A stretch of DNA of 34,225 nt from Thiotrichales bacterium. Its GTDB lineage: Bacteria > Pseudomonadota > Gammaproteobacteria > JAABTG01. A program made the position numbers and the translations under genes. Shown here one piece after another: positions 18,517 to 26,573 of this stretch (position 1 is its first letter; every line of letters starts with the position of its first letter). The notes under the pieces were generated by a model. It was given only the letters and a program-made list of their open reading frames with translations, was not told where the DNA came from and did not search any database. The DNA is taken from positions 1 to 34,225 of the forward strand of contig JAABTG010000041.1 of NCBI GenBank assembly GCA_011389995.1. Reading direction: 5' to 3'.

Positions 18517-19557
18517 TCAGCGCGCGGCAACCCGGTTCCGACCCGCCACCTTGGCGTCATACAAGGCCTTGTCCGCCCGTTTCAACACCGCCTCGACGTC
18601 CGCGTCGTCGTCCGTGGCCAGGGTGACCCCGATGCTCACCGTCGGCCTCGCCACACCGTCACCACCGGATGCCGGCAGCACCAGGGCCGCCACTGCCGCG
18701 GCCAGTCGCCGGGCGGCATCGGTGGCCTCCGCGATGGAGGAATCGGGCAGCATCACGGCGAATTCATCGCCGCCGTAACGTCCGAGGATGTCGCTGCGAC
18801 GCAGGGTCTTGCGGGCGGCCCTCACCAGGGAGCGCAACACCTCGTCACCGAAGGCGTGGCCGAAGGCATCGTTCAGGGGTTTGAATTCGTCTACGTCCAG
18901 CATCATGACGGCCACCTGGTTGCCGTAGCGGCGGCGGCGCTCGAATTCGCGCTCGGCGAGTTCGAAGAAATGGCCGCGGCTGTAGGCGCCGGTCAGGCCG
19001 TCGATGGCAACGGCCTGCCGCAGGGCCGCCTCGGCGTGCTTGAGTTCGGTAACATCGAGGACGGTGCCCAGGATCCGTGGTGCCGGGCCGGCGGCCCGGC
19101 GTACCCTGGCCCGGGCCTCCAGGTATTTCACCGCGCCGCCGCTCCCCACCGTGCGGAAGGCAACCCGCAGCACCCCGCTGTGGTCGATGGCACGGGCGAT
19201 GGCGGCCTCGACGTCCCTGCGATCCTCGGGATGCACGGTGCGCAGGGACCCATGCGCCTCTCCCGTACCGGTCGCGTGGATGAAGCTGAACAGGCGGAAG
19301 GTCTGACTGACCCAGCTGTGGGCCGGCCCCTTCAGCTCCCACTCCCACATCCTGAGCCCCGCAAGCTCCTGGGCCTCCTGCAGCCGCTCCTTCACCAGTT
19401 GCAACGCGTCCACCTCGGCCTTCAGGGCGAGTTCCCGCCGCCTCGACTCCGTCAGGGCCCCTCGAGCGCGCCGCAGCCCGGTCCCCAGAACGACGCCGAC
19501 CAGCCCCACGGCGATAACCGCCAGGAGGAAGAACAGGCTGTCGGGCAGGGCTCCCAC
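18517..19557 (-). CDS. Membrane PAS-GGDEF diguanylate cyclase
   Basis: A 346-residue protein. One N-terminal membrane helix (about 6-28) and a short coiled coil (about 33-65) lead into a PAS-like sensor (about 66-175, ending in the LDVTELKHAEAALR linker). The GGDEF domain spans about 180-346 with DGLTGAYSRGHFFE, the intact catalytic GGDEF at 262-266, and a product-inhibition I-site R253-x-x-D256 five residues before it. It should therefore make cyclic di-GMP from GTP and be subject to feedback inhibition. No EAL domain is present. It faces away from the three small genes at 19755-20809 and lies near the pilus motor genes, which suggests motility or biofilm control (inference). Confidence 0.94.
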   Translation of the reverse strand: MGALPDSLFFLLAVIAVGLVGVVLGTGLRRARGALTESRRRELALKAEVDALQLVKERLQEAQELAGLRMWEWELKGPAHSWVSQTFRLFSFIHATGTGEAHGSLRTVHPEDRRDVEAAIARAIDHSGVLRVAFRTVGSGGAVKYLEARARVRRAAGPAPRILGTVLDVTELKHAEAALRQAVAIDGLTGAYSRGHFFELAEREFERRRRYGNQVAVMMLDVDEFKPLNDAFGHAFGDEVLRSLVRAARKTLRRSDILGRYGGDEFAVMLPDSSIAEATDAARRLAAAVAALVLPASGGDGVARPTVSIGVTLATDDDADVEAVLKRADKALYDAKVAGRNRVAAR

Positions 19558-19754
19558 GCACGCTTACTCCTGGAATGGCTGGCTCAACTCAATTGTGGCC
19601 CATTAAACGACCCCAAAGTCCTTTGCGCCACAGAGAACCGCAGGGATCTGACGAGCAGTGCCGCGGCGCGGCGCGAAGCGGCTCACAGACGCAGCAACAG
19701 TTACCCGTCAAGCCACGGGGTGAGGAAAGGGGCGTCAATGGTTAAACTGGCGCC
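19558..19754. promoter_or_regulatory. Divergent gap between the GGDEF gene and the DUF6164-like gene
   Basis: This 197-bp non-coding gap has a moderately AT-rich start (about 19585-19625) and includes a CTTTGCG-type motif reminiscent of the dispersed repeat at 4343-4367. Promoters for both flanking genes must lie here, but none could be picked with confidence. Confidence 0.3.
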
Positions 19755-20120
19755 ATGGCGGTGCAACTGGTCAATCTGCGAGGCGTACTCGAGGACGAGG
19801 CGGAGGAGCTGCGCGCCCTGCTCCGCGAGCATGACATCGACTTCTACGAGACGCCTCCGGGCAACTGGGGCATATCCCTGCCCGCCCTGTGGCTGCGGGA
19901 TCATCGGCGCCTCGCCGAGGCACGGGCCCTGGTGGAGGACTACCAGGCCCGCCGGGCGGCCCATGCCCGGGAGGAGTACGAGCGCCAGGCGGCCACGGGA
20001 CATCACCGCACCCTGCTGCACGAGGCCCGCGAGCGGCCCCTGCGCCTGGTCTTCTACGGCGCCGTCATCGGGCTGGTGCTCTACGTGTCCATCAAGCCCT
20101 TCGTCAGCCTCGGCGGCTGA
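19755..20120 (+). CDS. DUF6164-like small membrane-anchored protein
   Basis: A 121-residue protein. The N-terminal alpha/beta region (about 1-70) includes VNLRGVLEDEAEELRALLRE, YETPPGNWGIS and ALWLRD, and then a helix ARALVEDYQARRAAHAREEY. A single C-terminal membrane helix is at about 97-114. The sequence resembles what I recall as DUF6164, a family of unknown function. The layout closely parallels the next gene (DUF2007 type), so the two may be ancient duplicates. It begins a three-gene plus-strand cluster with only 18 nt to the next start. No strong Shine-Dalgarno is seen. Confidence 0.78.
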   Translation: MAVQLVNLRGVLEDEAEELRALLREHDIDFYETPPGNWGISLPALWLRDHRRLAEARALVEDYQARRAAHAREEYERQAATGHHRTLLHEARERPLRLVFYGAVIGLVLYVSIKPFVSLGG

Positions 20121-20138
20121 AGGACCCGGCTTCCCGCC

Positions 20139-20465
20139 ATGGAGATCGCCTACCGGGCCCAGGACATAGCCGAGGCGGAGATCGTCTCCGGCATGCTGCG
20201 GGCCCATGGCATCGATGCCCACGTGGGCGGCTACTACCTCCAGGGTGGCGTGGGTGAACTCGCCCCCATGGGCTTCGCCAGCGTCCAGGTGGAGGCGTCC
20301 CAACTCGGCCCCGCGCGGCAGCTGGTGGATCAGTACACGGCGGCCCGCGGGGTGTCCGGGGCCGCGCCCACAACGGGCCGGCGCACCACCATGCCCAAAC
20401 TCGTATTGGCGGTCTTGGCTGCCCTTGCCGTGGCCACCCTCTACCTGCTGGTACGCGGCGGGTGA
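20139..20465 (+). CDS. DUF2007-type putative signal-transducing protein with C-terminal anchor
   Basis: A 108-residue protein. The N-terminal domain begins IAYRAQDIAEAEIVSGMLRA, then HGIDAHVGGYYLQGG, and ends GFASVQVEASQLGPARQLVD, the typical DUF2007 pattern. A single membrane helix lies at about 88-104. The function of DUF2007 is not established; the family name is 'putative signal transducing protein', and the domain may be a PII-like ferredoxin-type fold. Its stop overlaps the next gene's GTG (GTGA), so the two are translationally coupled. Confidence 0.82.
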   Translation: MEIAYRAQDIAEAEIVSGMLRAHGIDAHVGGYYLQGGVGELAPMGFASVQVEASQLGPARQLVDQYTAARGVSGAAPTTGRRTTMPKLVLAVLAALAVATLYLLVRGG

Positions 20466-20809
20466 GGACGGCAGCCGTGGCCTGTTTCCGCGCCACCCTG
20501 GATGCCTGGGACCATGGGGCCTTCGGCGACACCCTGCGGAGTGACCTGGCGGCCTGCCGGGAGGGCCTCAGGTGCATCGCGGAACGGGCCTCCGCCAGCG
20601 GCTGCCTGGCCGCCGAGGATCCCGCCGTCACCCTCCTCGGCCGGGCGTGGAACCCCGACGGCATCCATATCCACATCGGCGTCTTCTTTCGCACCGTGCT
20701 GGCGGGATGCAGCTGTGGGGATGAGCCGTCGATGGAAAACGGCTATTGCGAGATCCGCATCACCATCGATGGCACCACCGCCGAGGGCGAACTGCGGGAC
20801 ATCTCCTGA
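20462..20809 (+). CDS. Unrecognised small cysteine-containing protein
   Basis: A 115-residue protein I do not recognise. It starts at a GTG that overlaps the preceding stop (GTGA). Visible features are a helical N-terminus (about 3-45), the strand-like segment IHIHIGVFFRTVLAG, a cysteine-rich patch CSCGD about residue 80, and a final segment beginning YCEIRITIDG. It has no signal peptide or membrane helix. The alternating hydrophobic strands and cysteines could suggest a small metal-binding or redox fold, but this is not established. Coding status is supported by tight coupling and by a normal, non-repetitive composition. Confidence 0.65.
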   Translation: MRTAAVACFRATLDAWDHGAFGDTLRSDLAACREGLRCIAERASASGCLAAEDPAVTLLGRAWNPDGIHIHIGVFFRTVLAGCSCGDEPSMENGYCEIRITIDGTTAEGELRDIS

Positions 20810-20823
20810 GGCAGAGCTTCAGC

Positions 20824-20839
20824 CGCGGACCGGACCGCG
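20824..20839. terminator. Short palindrome between convergent genes
   Basis: CGCGG-A-CCGG-A-CCGCG sits in the 39-bp gap between the convergent small-gene cluster and the third pilus ATPase. It could end transcription from both sides, but there is no U-run. Confidence 0.25.
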
Positions 20840-20848
20840 CGTGCGTCC

Positions 20849-21907
20849 TCAGCCGAAGTTGATCTTGGCCTCGAGGTTGGTCTTGGAGTCGGCATTGCCG
20901 AGGGCCTCCTCGAGGGTGATGCGGCCGTCCTTGAAGAGCCTGAACAGGGCATCGTCGAAGGTCTGCATACCCTTGGCGCCGCTGGTGGCCATGGCCTCCT
21001 TCACCTCGTCGATATCCCCCTTGAGGATGAGCTCGGCAATGTGGGGCGTCATCATCATGATCTCGATGGCCGCGCAGCGTTTCTGATCCACCCCCATCAC
21101 CAGGCGCTGGGAGATGATGGCCCGCAGGTTCAGGGACAGGTCCATGAACAACTGTTTGTGCTGGTCCTGGGAAAACAGGTTGATGACCCGCTCGAGGGCC
21201 TGGTTGGCATTGTTGGCATGAAGGGTGGATATGGCCAGATGGCCGGTGTTGCTGAGTTCCAGCGCCGCCTCCATGGTCTCACGGTCGCGGATCTCGCCGA
21301 TGAGGATGACGTCGGGGGCCTCGCGCAGGGAGCTCCGCAGCGCCGCGCGATAGGAGTACGTATCCACGCCGATCTCGCGCTGGTTGACGATGGACTCGTG
21401 GTTGGGATGGGCGAATTCCACCGGGTCCTCGATGGTGAGGATGTGACCCGCGGCACCGCGGTTACGGTGGTCGATCATGGCGGCGAGGGTGGTGGACTTG
21501 CCTGAGCCGGTGGCCCCCACCATGAGGATCAGGCCGCGCTTGTGCATGATCAGCTCATTCAGGATGAGGGGCAGCTTCAACTGCTCCAGGGTGGGGATGT
21601 CCGAGGGGATGAGGCGCAGCACCATGGCCACCTCGCCGCGCTGACGAAACACGTTGACGCGAAAACGCGCGTCGCCGCCGGGCATGGTGATGGCGAAATC
21701 ACATTCCAGATGCTGCTCGAAGTACTTTATCTGATCGTCGCTCATGATGCCGTAGGCGGCGCCACGGGAGAGTTCGCTGGTGAGGATGCTCTTGCCCACC
21801 GGCTTCTGCTGGCCTTCCATCTTTATCTTCACCGGCGCACCCACCGTGAAGAACAGATCCGAGGCGTTCTTCTCCACCATGAGTTTCAGATAAGGGACGA
21901 TATCCAC
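20849..21907 (-). CDS. Third PilT/PilU-family pilus ATPase (PilU-like)
   Basis: A 352-residue hexameric secretion-superfamily ATPase. Walker A is GATGSGKSTT. It also has the Asp box region HILTIEDPVEF, Walker B DVILIGEIRDRETM and the His box GHLAISTLHANNANQ. The C-terminal segment TPHIAELILKGDIDEVKEAM is PilU-like and lacks the AIRNLIRE motif of true PilT. The start is GTG with CAGGAG about 7 nt upstream. It follows pilU after 71 nt and ends the minus-strand motor cluster. It is probably an accessory retraction motor, and the family has recently been given names such as TapU, but assignment to one subgroup needs a tree. It is intact, with all catalytic motifs present. Confidence 0.9.
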   Translation of the reverse strand: MDIVPYLKLMVEKNASDLFFTVGAPVKIKMEGQQKPVGKSILTSELSRGAAYGIMSDDQIKYFEQHLECDFAITMPGGDARFRVNVFRQRGEVAMVLRLIPSDIPTLEQLKLPLILNELIMHKRGLILMVGATGSGKSTTLAAMIDHRNRGAAGHILTIEDPVEFAHPNHESIVNQREIGVDTYSYRAALRSSLREAPDVILIGEIRDRETMEAALELSNTGHLAISTLHANNANQALERVINLFSQDQHKQLFMDLSLNLRAIISQRLVMGVDQKRCAAIEIMMMTPHIAELILKGDIDEVKEAMATSGAKGMQTFDDALFRLFKDGRITLEEALGNADSKTNLEAKINFG

Positions 21908-21978
21908 CGGGTGTCTCCTGCTGTGTGGTCAATCCAATGACGAAGCCGGGCTCCATACCCCGTCAAGGACGGGGGGCC

Positions 21979-23142
21979 TCACCGCACGCTGTGCTCGTCG
22001 GCGTCCTCGGCCAGGGTGAGGTTATCCAGGGAGCCTATGCCACCGCCCTGCTTGGCGGTCTTGCCCTCGAGCTTGATGCGCAGCCGGAGTTCGTTGGCCG
22101 AGTCGGCGCTGCGCAGGGCCTCCTCCAGGGAGATCCTGTCTGCCTCGTAGAGGTCGAACAGGGCCTGATCGAAGGTCTTCATGCCGAGTTCGTTGGACTT
22201 GGCCATGATCTCCTTGATGCCGTACACCTCCCCCTTGAGGATGAGGTCCGCGATGAGGGGCGAGTTGAGCAGCACCTCGATGGCCGCCACCCGGCCCTTG
22301 CCATCCACCGTGCGCATGAGGCGCTGGGACACCACCGCCTTGAGGTTCAGGGACAGGTCCATGAGCAACTGGGGCCGGCGCTCCTCCGGGAAGAAGTTGA
22401 TGATGCGGTCGAGGGCCTGGTTGGAGCTGTTGGCGTGGAGGGTGGCCATGGCCAGGTGGCCCGTCTCCGCGAACTGGATGCCGTACTCCATGGTCTCGCG
22501 GTCGCGGATCTCCCCCAGCAGGATCACGTCCGGCGCCTGACGCAGGGTATTCTTGAGGGCCACCCCCCAGTCCTCGGTGTCCATGCCGATCTCCCGCTGG
22601 GTCATGATGCAGTTCTTGTGGGGATGGACGTACTCGATGGGGTCCTCGAGGGTGATGATGTGGCCGTAGGAGTTCTCGTTGCGGTGGTTGATCATGGCCG
22701 CGAGGCTGGTGGATTTGCCCGAGCCGGTACCACCCACCATGATCACCAGCCCCCGCTTGGTCATGGCGATGTCCCTCATCACCTTGGGCAGATTGAGCTT
22801 CTCCAGGGTCGGGGGGTCGGTCTCGATGGTGCGCAGCACCAGGGCGGCGCAACCCTGCTGCACCAGGGCATTGACGCGGAAGCGCCCGATACCCGGCGGA
22901 TTGATGGCGAAGTTGCACTCGCTGGTGGCGTCGTACTCCTTCATCTGCTTGTCGTTCATGATGGCATGGGCCATCGCCTGGGTGTTCTCCTGGGTCAGGG
23001 CCTTCTTGGAGACCGGCGTGATCTTGCCGTGGATCTTGATGGCCGGCGGAAAGTCCGCGGTGATGAAGAGGTCGGAACCCTTCTTCTGGACCATGAGCTT
23101 CAGCAGGTCCAGCATGAATTTGATTGCCTGTTCCCGTTCCAC
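21979..23142 (-). CDS. pilU: Twitching motility ATPase PilU
   Basis: A 387-residue type IV pilus retraction ATPase. It starts in the PilU manner (LLKLMVQKKGSDLFITADFP) and carries Walker A GGTGSGKSTS, HIITLEDPIEYVHPH, Walker B DVILLGEIRDRETM, GHLAMATLHANSSNQALDRI and the C-terminal LGMKTFDQALFDLYEADRIS. PilU assists PilT in retraction and depends on it in the systems studied. The start is GTG at 23142 with AGGAGG 9 nt upstream; an internal ATG at codon 10 is possible. An ATGTGA start-stop pair lies between the ribosome site and the GTG. The C-terminal tail of about 30 residues beyond the core is longer than usual. It follows pilT by 39 nt. Confidence 0.95.
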   Translation of the reverse strand: MEREQAIKFMLDLLKLMVQKKGSDLFITADFPPAIKIHGKITPVSKKALTQENTQAMAHAIMNDKQMKEYDATSECNFAINPPGIGRFRVNALVQQGCAALVLRTIETDPPTLEKLNLPKVMRDIAMTKRGLVIMVGGTGSGKSTSLAAMINHRNENSYGHIITLEDPIEYVHPHKNCIMTQREIGMDTEDWGVALKNTLRQAPDVILLGEIRDRETMEYGIQFAETGHLAMATLHANSSNQALDRIINFFPEERRPQLLMDLSLNLKAVVSQRLMRTVDGKGRVAAIEVLLNSPLIADLILKGEVYGIKEIMAKSNELGMKTFDQALFDLYEADRISLEEALRSADSANELRLRIKLEGKTAKQGGGIGSLDNLTLAEDADEHSVR

Positions 23143-23181
23143 GCGTCACATCCTCCTGGGGTGGGTACGGCCCTTTGCGGG

Positions 23182-24216
23182 CTAGATGCTGTCCTTGTTG
23201 GAGGCCTTCTTGCGGGCCTCGTCACGGGTCACCAGGCCCTTGCGCAACAACTCCTGGAGGTTCTGATCCAGGGTCTGCATGCCGAACTGCTGGCCCGTCT
23301 GAATGGCGGAGTACATCTGGGCAATCTTGTTCTCGCGGATGAGGTTGCGAATGGCGGGGGTGCCCATCATGATCTCGTGGGCCGCCACCCGGCCACCCCC
23401 CACCTTCTTGAGCAGGCTCTGGGAGATAACGGCCCGCAGCGACTCCGACAACATGGCCCGGATCATGTCCTTCTCCGCCGCCGGGAACACGTCCACGATG
23501 CGGTCGATGGTCTTGGCCGCCGAACTGGTGTGCAGGGTGCCGAACACCAGGTGCCCGGTCTCCGCCGCCGACAACGCCAGCCGTATGGTCTCCAGGTCCC
23601 GCATCTCACCCACCAGGACGACGTCCGGGTCCTCACGCAGGGCCGAACGCAGGGCCTCGTTGAAACCCAGGGTGTCACGATGCACCTCGCGCTGGTTCAC
23701 CAGGCACTTTTTGCTTTCGTGCACGAACTCGATGGGGTCCTCGATGGTGAGGATATGACCGTACTCGGTGTTGTTCTTGTAATCCACCATGGCGGCCAGG
23801 GTAGTGGATTTGCCGGACCCCGTGGGGCCGGTGACCAGCACCACGCCCCGCGGGTGGTCGGAGATGCTCTTGAAGATCTCCGGGGCGTTGAGGTCCTCCA
23901 GGGTGAGGATCTTGGAGGGAATGGTACGGAACACGGCGCCGGAGCCGCGATTCTGGTTGAAGGCGTTGACGCGGAAACGGGCCAGCCCCGGGATCTCGAA
24001 GGAGAAGTCCGTTTCCAGAAACTCCTCGTAATCCTTGCGCTGCTTGTCGTTCATGATGTCGTACACCAGATCGTGCACCGTGGTGTGATCCAGCGCCGGC
24101 ACGTTGATGCGGCGGACGTCCCCGTCCACCCGGATCATCGGCGGCAGTCCGGCCGACAGATGCATGTCTGAGGCCCCGTTCTTGACCGCGAATGCCAACA
24201 GTTCGCCGATATCCAT
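23182..24216 (-). CDS. pilT: Type IV pilus retraction ATPase PilT
   Basis: A 344-residue protein, exactly the common PilT length. The N-terminal PAS-like domain begins LLAFAVKNGASDMHLSAGLPP. Walker A is GPTGSGKSTT. HILTIEDPIEFVHESKKCL, Walker B DVVLVGEMRDLETI, and the His box GHLVFGTLHTSSAAKTIDRI follow. The C-terminal AIRNLIRENKIAQ motif is specific to PilT and needed for retraction. It powers pilus disassembly at the inner membrane. It is divergent from yggS and leads the pilT-pilU-pilU2 unit, the order around pilT/yggS being the one I recall from P. aeruginosa. The ATG at 24216 was chosen to match the family start. Confidence 0.97.
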   Translation of the reverse strand: MDIGELLAFAVKNGASDMHLSAGLPPMIRVDGDVRRINVPALDHTTVHDLVYDIMNDKQRKDYEEFLETDFSFEIPGLARFRVNAFNQNRGSGAVFRTIPSKILTLEDLNAPEIFKSISDHPRGVVLVTGPTGSGKSTTLAAMVDYKNNTEYGHILTIEDPIEFVHESKKCLVNQREVHRDTLGFNEALRSALREDPDVVLVGEMRDLETIRLALSAAETGHLVFGTLHTSSAAKTIDRIVDVFPAAEKDMIRAMLSESLRAVISQSLLKKVGGGRVAAHEIMMGTPAIRNLIRENKIAQMYSAIQTGQQFGMQTLDQNLQELLRKGLVTRDEARKKASNKDSI

Positions 24217-24328
24217 CCAGTACCCCCCCGAGGTGATCTGCCGAGCCGGGACGGACGCCCCGGACGTTGGTTCGAAAGTATAGTCCAACCCATGTTAGCG
24301 GAAGATTTGTCAGGCTTTTTAGCACACA
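24217..24328. promoter_or_regulatory. Divergent pilT / yggS promoter region
   Basis: This 112-bp gap separates the pilus motor unit from yggS-proC-yggT. It contains AT-rich hexamers around 24273-24280 (AGTATAGT) and 24315-24322 (TTTTTAGC), but no unambiguous promoter pair. Confidence 0.35.
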
Positions 24329-25042
24329 ATGAAGATGCCCATGATGTCCGTCGTCGATAACCTCCACAACGTGCGCGCCCGCATCGCCGCCGCGGCCGCC
24401 GCCTGCGGGCGGGCGCCGGATGCGGTGCAGTTGCTCGCGGTCTCCAAGACCCATCCCCCCGAGTTCATTCGCACCGCCCATGGCGCCGGCCAGCGCGCCT
24501 TCGGCGAGAACTATGTCCAGGAGGCCCTGGCCAAGATGGAGCGCCTGCGGGACCTGGAACTGGAGTGGCATTTCATCGGCCCCCTGCAGAGCAACAAGAC
24601 CCGTGCGGTGGCCGAAAACTGCGACTGGATCCACACCGTGGACCGCGAGCGCATCGGCCGCCGGCTGGCCACCCAGCGTCCCCGGGGGCTCGCCCCCCTC
24701 AATGTCTGCATCGAGGTGAATGTCAGCGGCGAGGCCTCCAAGGCGGGTGTGCCTCCCGACGAGGCCCTGGCCCTGGCCCGCACCCTCGCCCCCCTGCCGG
24801 GGCTGCACCTGCGCGGCCTCATGTGCGTGCCGGCGGCCACCGACGATGGCGCCCGCCAACGGCAGGCCTTCCGGACCCTGGCCCGGCTGCAGCAGGAACT
24901 GAACAACGCGGGGCTGGGGTTGGACACCCTGTCCATGGGCATGACGGCCGACCTCGAGGCGGCCATCGCCGAGGGCAGCACCCTGGTACGGGTGGGCACA
25001 GGCATCTTCGGCCCCCGGGCCGCCGCGGGGCCCGGGCCGTGA
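24329..25042 (+). CDS. yggS: YggS family pyridoxal-phosphate homeostasis protein
   Basis: A 237-residue single-domain PLP-binding protein resembling the barrel of alanine racemase. K40 in LLAVSKTHP is the PLP lysine. AFGENYVQEAL, WHFIGPLQSNKTR, GLMCVPAATDD, LSMGMTADLEAAI and VRVGTGIFG are all characteristic. It buffers free PLP and has no known catalytic turnover. Several ATG codons cluster at the start; 24329 is the first and any of the first six codons could initiate. It is followed by proC, the usual order. Confidence 0.95.
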   Translation: MKMPMMSVVDNLHNVRARIAAAAAACGRAPDAVQLLAVSKTHPPEFIRTAHGAGQRAFGENYVQEALAKMERLRDLELEWHFIGPLQSNKTRAVAENCDWIHTVDRERIGRRLATQRPRGLAPLNVCIEVNVSGEASKAGVPPDEALALARTLAPLPGLHLRGLMCVPAATDDGARQRQAFRTLARLQQELNNAGLGLDTLSMGMTADLEAAIAEGSTLVRVGTGIFGPRAAAGPGP

Positions 25043-25080
25043 GCCGGCCGGCCACGCCACCGGGCGGCGAGGCGTGTTAC

Positions 25081-25108
25081 CCTTTGGGTATACGCCTTTG
25101 AGTATGCG
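25081..25108 (+). repeat. Imperfect 14-bp tandem repeat upstream of proC
   Basis: CCTTTGGGTATACG (25081-25094) is directly followed by CCTTTGAGTATGCG (25095-25108), with 12 of 14 bases identical. It lies about 40 nt upstream of the proC start. It may be a paired operator or a small duplication; both copies carry a TAT core that could be part of a -10 element. Confidence 0.5.
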
Positions 25109-25146
25109 AAGGTCTCCACAGCGCAACCTGAAAGCCACTTCGATCC

Positions 25147-25968
25147 ATGTCTGATGCATCCATCTGTTTCATCGGCGGCGGCAACATGGCCACCAGCCTC
25201 ATCGGCGGCCTCATCGCCAGTGGCCGGGCGGCCTCCGACATCACCGTCTCCGAACCCGACGAAGGACGCCGCCGGGTCCTGACGGAGCGTTTCGGCGTCC
25301 ATGGGGTGACCGACAACACCGCCGCCACCGCTGCTGTGATGGTGCTGGCGGTCAAGCCCCAGGTCCTCGGCGCGGTGTGCCGGGAGATCGGCCCCGGGCT
25401 GGCCCGGCGTTCCCCCCTCGTCATCTCCATCGCCGCCGGCGTGCGGGTGGACAGCATCGCCCGCTGGCTGGGCTTCGACGCGGCCATCATCCGCGCCATG
25501 CCCAACACCCCGGCGCTACTGGGTTGCGGCGCCAGCGGGCTGTTCGCCAACCGTCACGTCACCAGCGCCCAGCGGGATCAGGGGGAATCCGTCCTGCGCG
25601 CCGTGGGCCTCACCCAATGGGTGCAGGAAGAGGCGCAGCTGGATGCGGTGACCGCCGTATCCGGCAGCGGCCCTGCCTATTTCCTCATGCTCATGGAGGC
25701 CATGGCCGAGGCCGGCGTGAACATGGGACTGGCTCCGGCCACGGCCCGGCTGCTGGTGATGGAAACCGCCTTCGGCGCCGCCAAGATGGCCATGGAAAGC
25801 GCGGAGACCCCCGCCGAACTGCGCGCCCGGGTGACCTCTCCGGGGGGCACCACCCAGGCCGCCCTCCATCACCTCGAGGAGGGGGGCTTCCGGCAACTGG
25901 TGGGCGAGGCCCTGGAGCGGGCCCGCAGCCGGGCGGCCACCCTGGCCGACGAGCAGGAGGCGGGCTGA
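25147..25968 (+). CDS. proC: Pyrroline-5-carboxylate reductase
   Basis: A 273-residue enzyme that performs the last step of proline synthesis, reducing pyrroline-5-carboxylate with NAD(P)H. The Rossmann motif FIGGGNMATSLIGGL is at about 8-22. VLAVKPQVL, RAMPNTPALLGCGASGL and the C-terminal signature AVSGSGPAYFLMLMEAM, VTSPGGTTQAAL are typical. The 104-bp gap after yggS holds a tandem repeat, so proC may also have its own promoter. It is followed after 1 nt by yggT (TGACATG). Confidence 0.97.
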   Translation: MSDASICFIGGGNMATSLIGGLIASGRAASDITVSEPDEGRRRVLTERFGVHGVTDNTAATAAVMVLAVKPQVLGAVCREIGPGLARRSPLVISIAAGVRVDSIARWLGFDAAIIRAMPNTPALLGCGASGLFANRHVTSAQRDQGESVLRAVGLTQWVQEEAQLDAVTAVSGSGPAYFLMLMEAMAEAGVNMGLAPATARLLVMETAFGAAKMAMESAETPAELRARVTSPGGTTQAALHHLEEGGFRQLVGEALERARSRAATLADEQEAG

Positions 25969-25969
25969 C

Positions 25970-26542
25970 ATGAGTCCCATGGGCGACGCCGGCTACTTTC
26001 TCATCCATACCGCCTTCTATCTCTACATCACGGTGGTGATGGTGCGCTTCCTGCTCCAGCTGGTACGGGCGGATTTCTACAACCCCATCTCCCAGTTCAC
26101 GGTGAAGGCGACGGCACCGCTCATCAATCCATTGCGGCGCTACATCCCGGGCTACGGTGGCGTGGACGTGGCGGCCATCGTGCTGATGCTGGCCCTCAAG
26201 CTGGTGGAACTGTATCTGCTCTCGGCCTTCGGCGGCGTCTCCCCGGGACCATTACAGATGGTATTCCTGGCCGTGGCCGGCCTTCTGGAGCTGGCCATCA
26301 ACCTCTACATCTTCATGATCATCGTGCAGGTGGTCATGAGTTGGGTGAACCCCGGGGTCTACAACGACGTGACCGCCATCATCCACCGGCTCACCGAGCC
26401 CGTGATGGCACCGGTGCGGCGGGCGCTGCCCCCCATGGGCGGACTGGACCTGTCGCCCCTGTTCGTTCTCATCGGATTGCAGCTCGTCAAGATACTGGTG
26501 GTGGCCCCCCTCCAGGGCATGGGCGTCGCGGGCATGATGTGA
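25970..26542 (+). CDS. yggT: YggT family membrane protein
   Basis: A 190-residue inner-membrane protein with two copies of the YggT repeat. Each copy has a membrane helix, a segment such as YNPISQFTVKATAPLINPLR or WVNPGVYNDVTAIIHRLTEP, and a second helix. The family is conserved next to proC and has been linked to osmotic stress and, in plants, to cytochrome assembly in plastids; a bacterial mechanism is not established. ATG at 25970 directly follows the proC stop. Helices are at about 10-30, 62-85, 95-120 and 160-180. Confidence 0.94.
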   Translation: MSPMGDAGYFLIHTAFYLYITVVMVRFLLQLVRADFYNPISQFTVKATAPLINPLRRYIPGYGGVDVAAIVLMLALKLVELYLLSAFGGVSPGPLQMVFLAVAGLLELAINLYIFMIIVQVVMSWVNPGVYNDVTAIIHRLTEPVMAPVRRALPPMGGLDLSPLFVLIGLQLVKILVVAPLQGMGVAGMM

Positions 26543-26573
26543 GCCTGGGCGGTCGCGCCGGCAGGGCGAGGGC

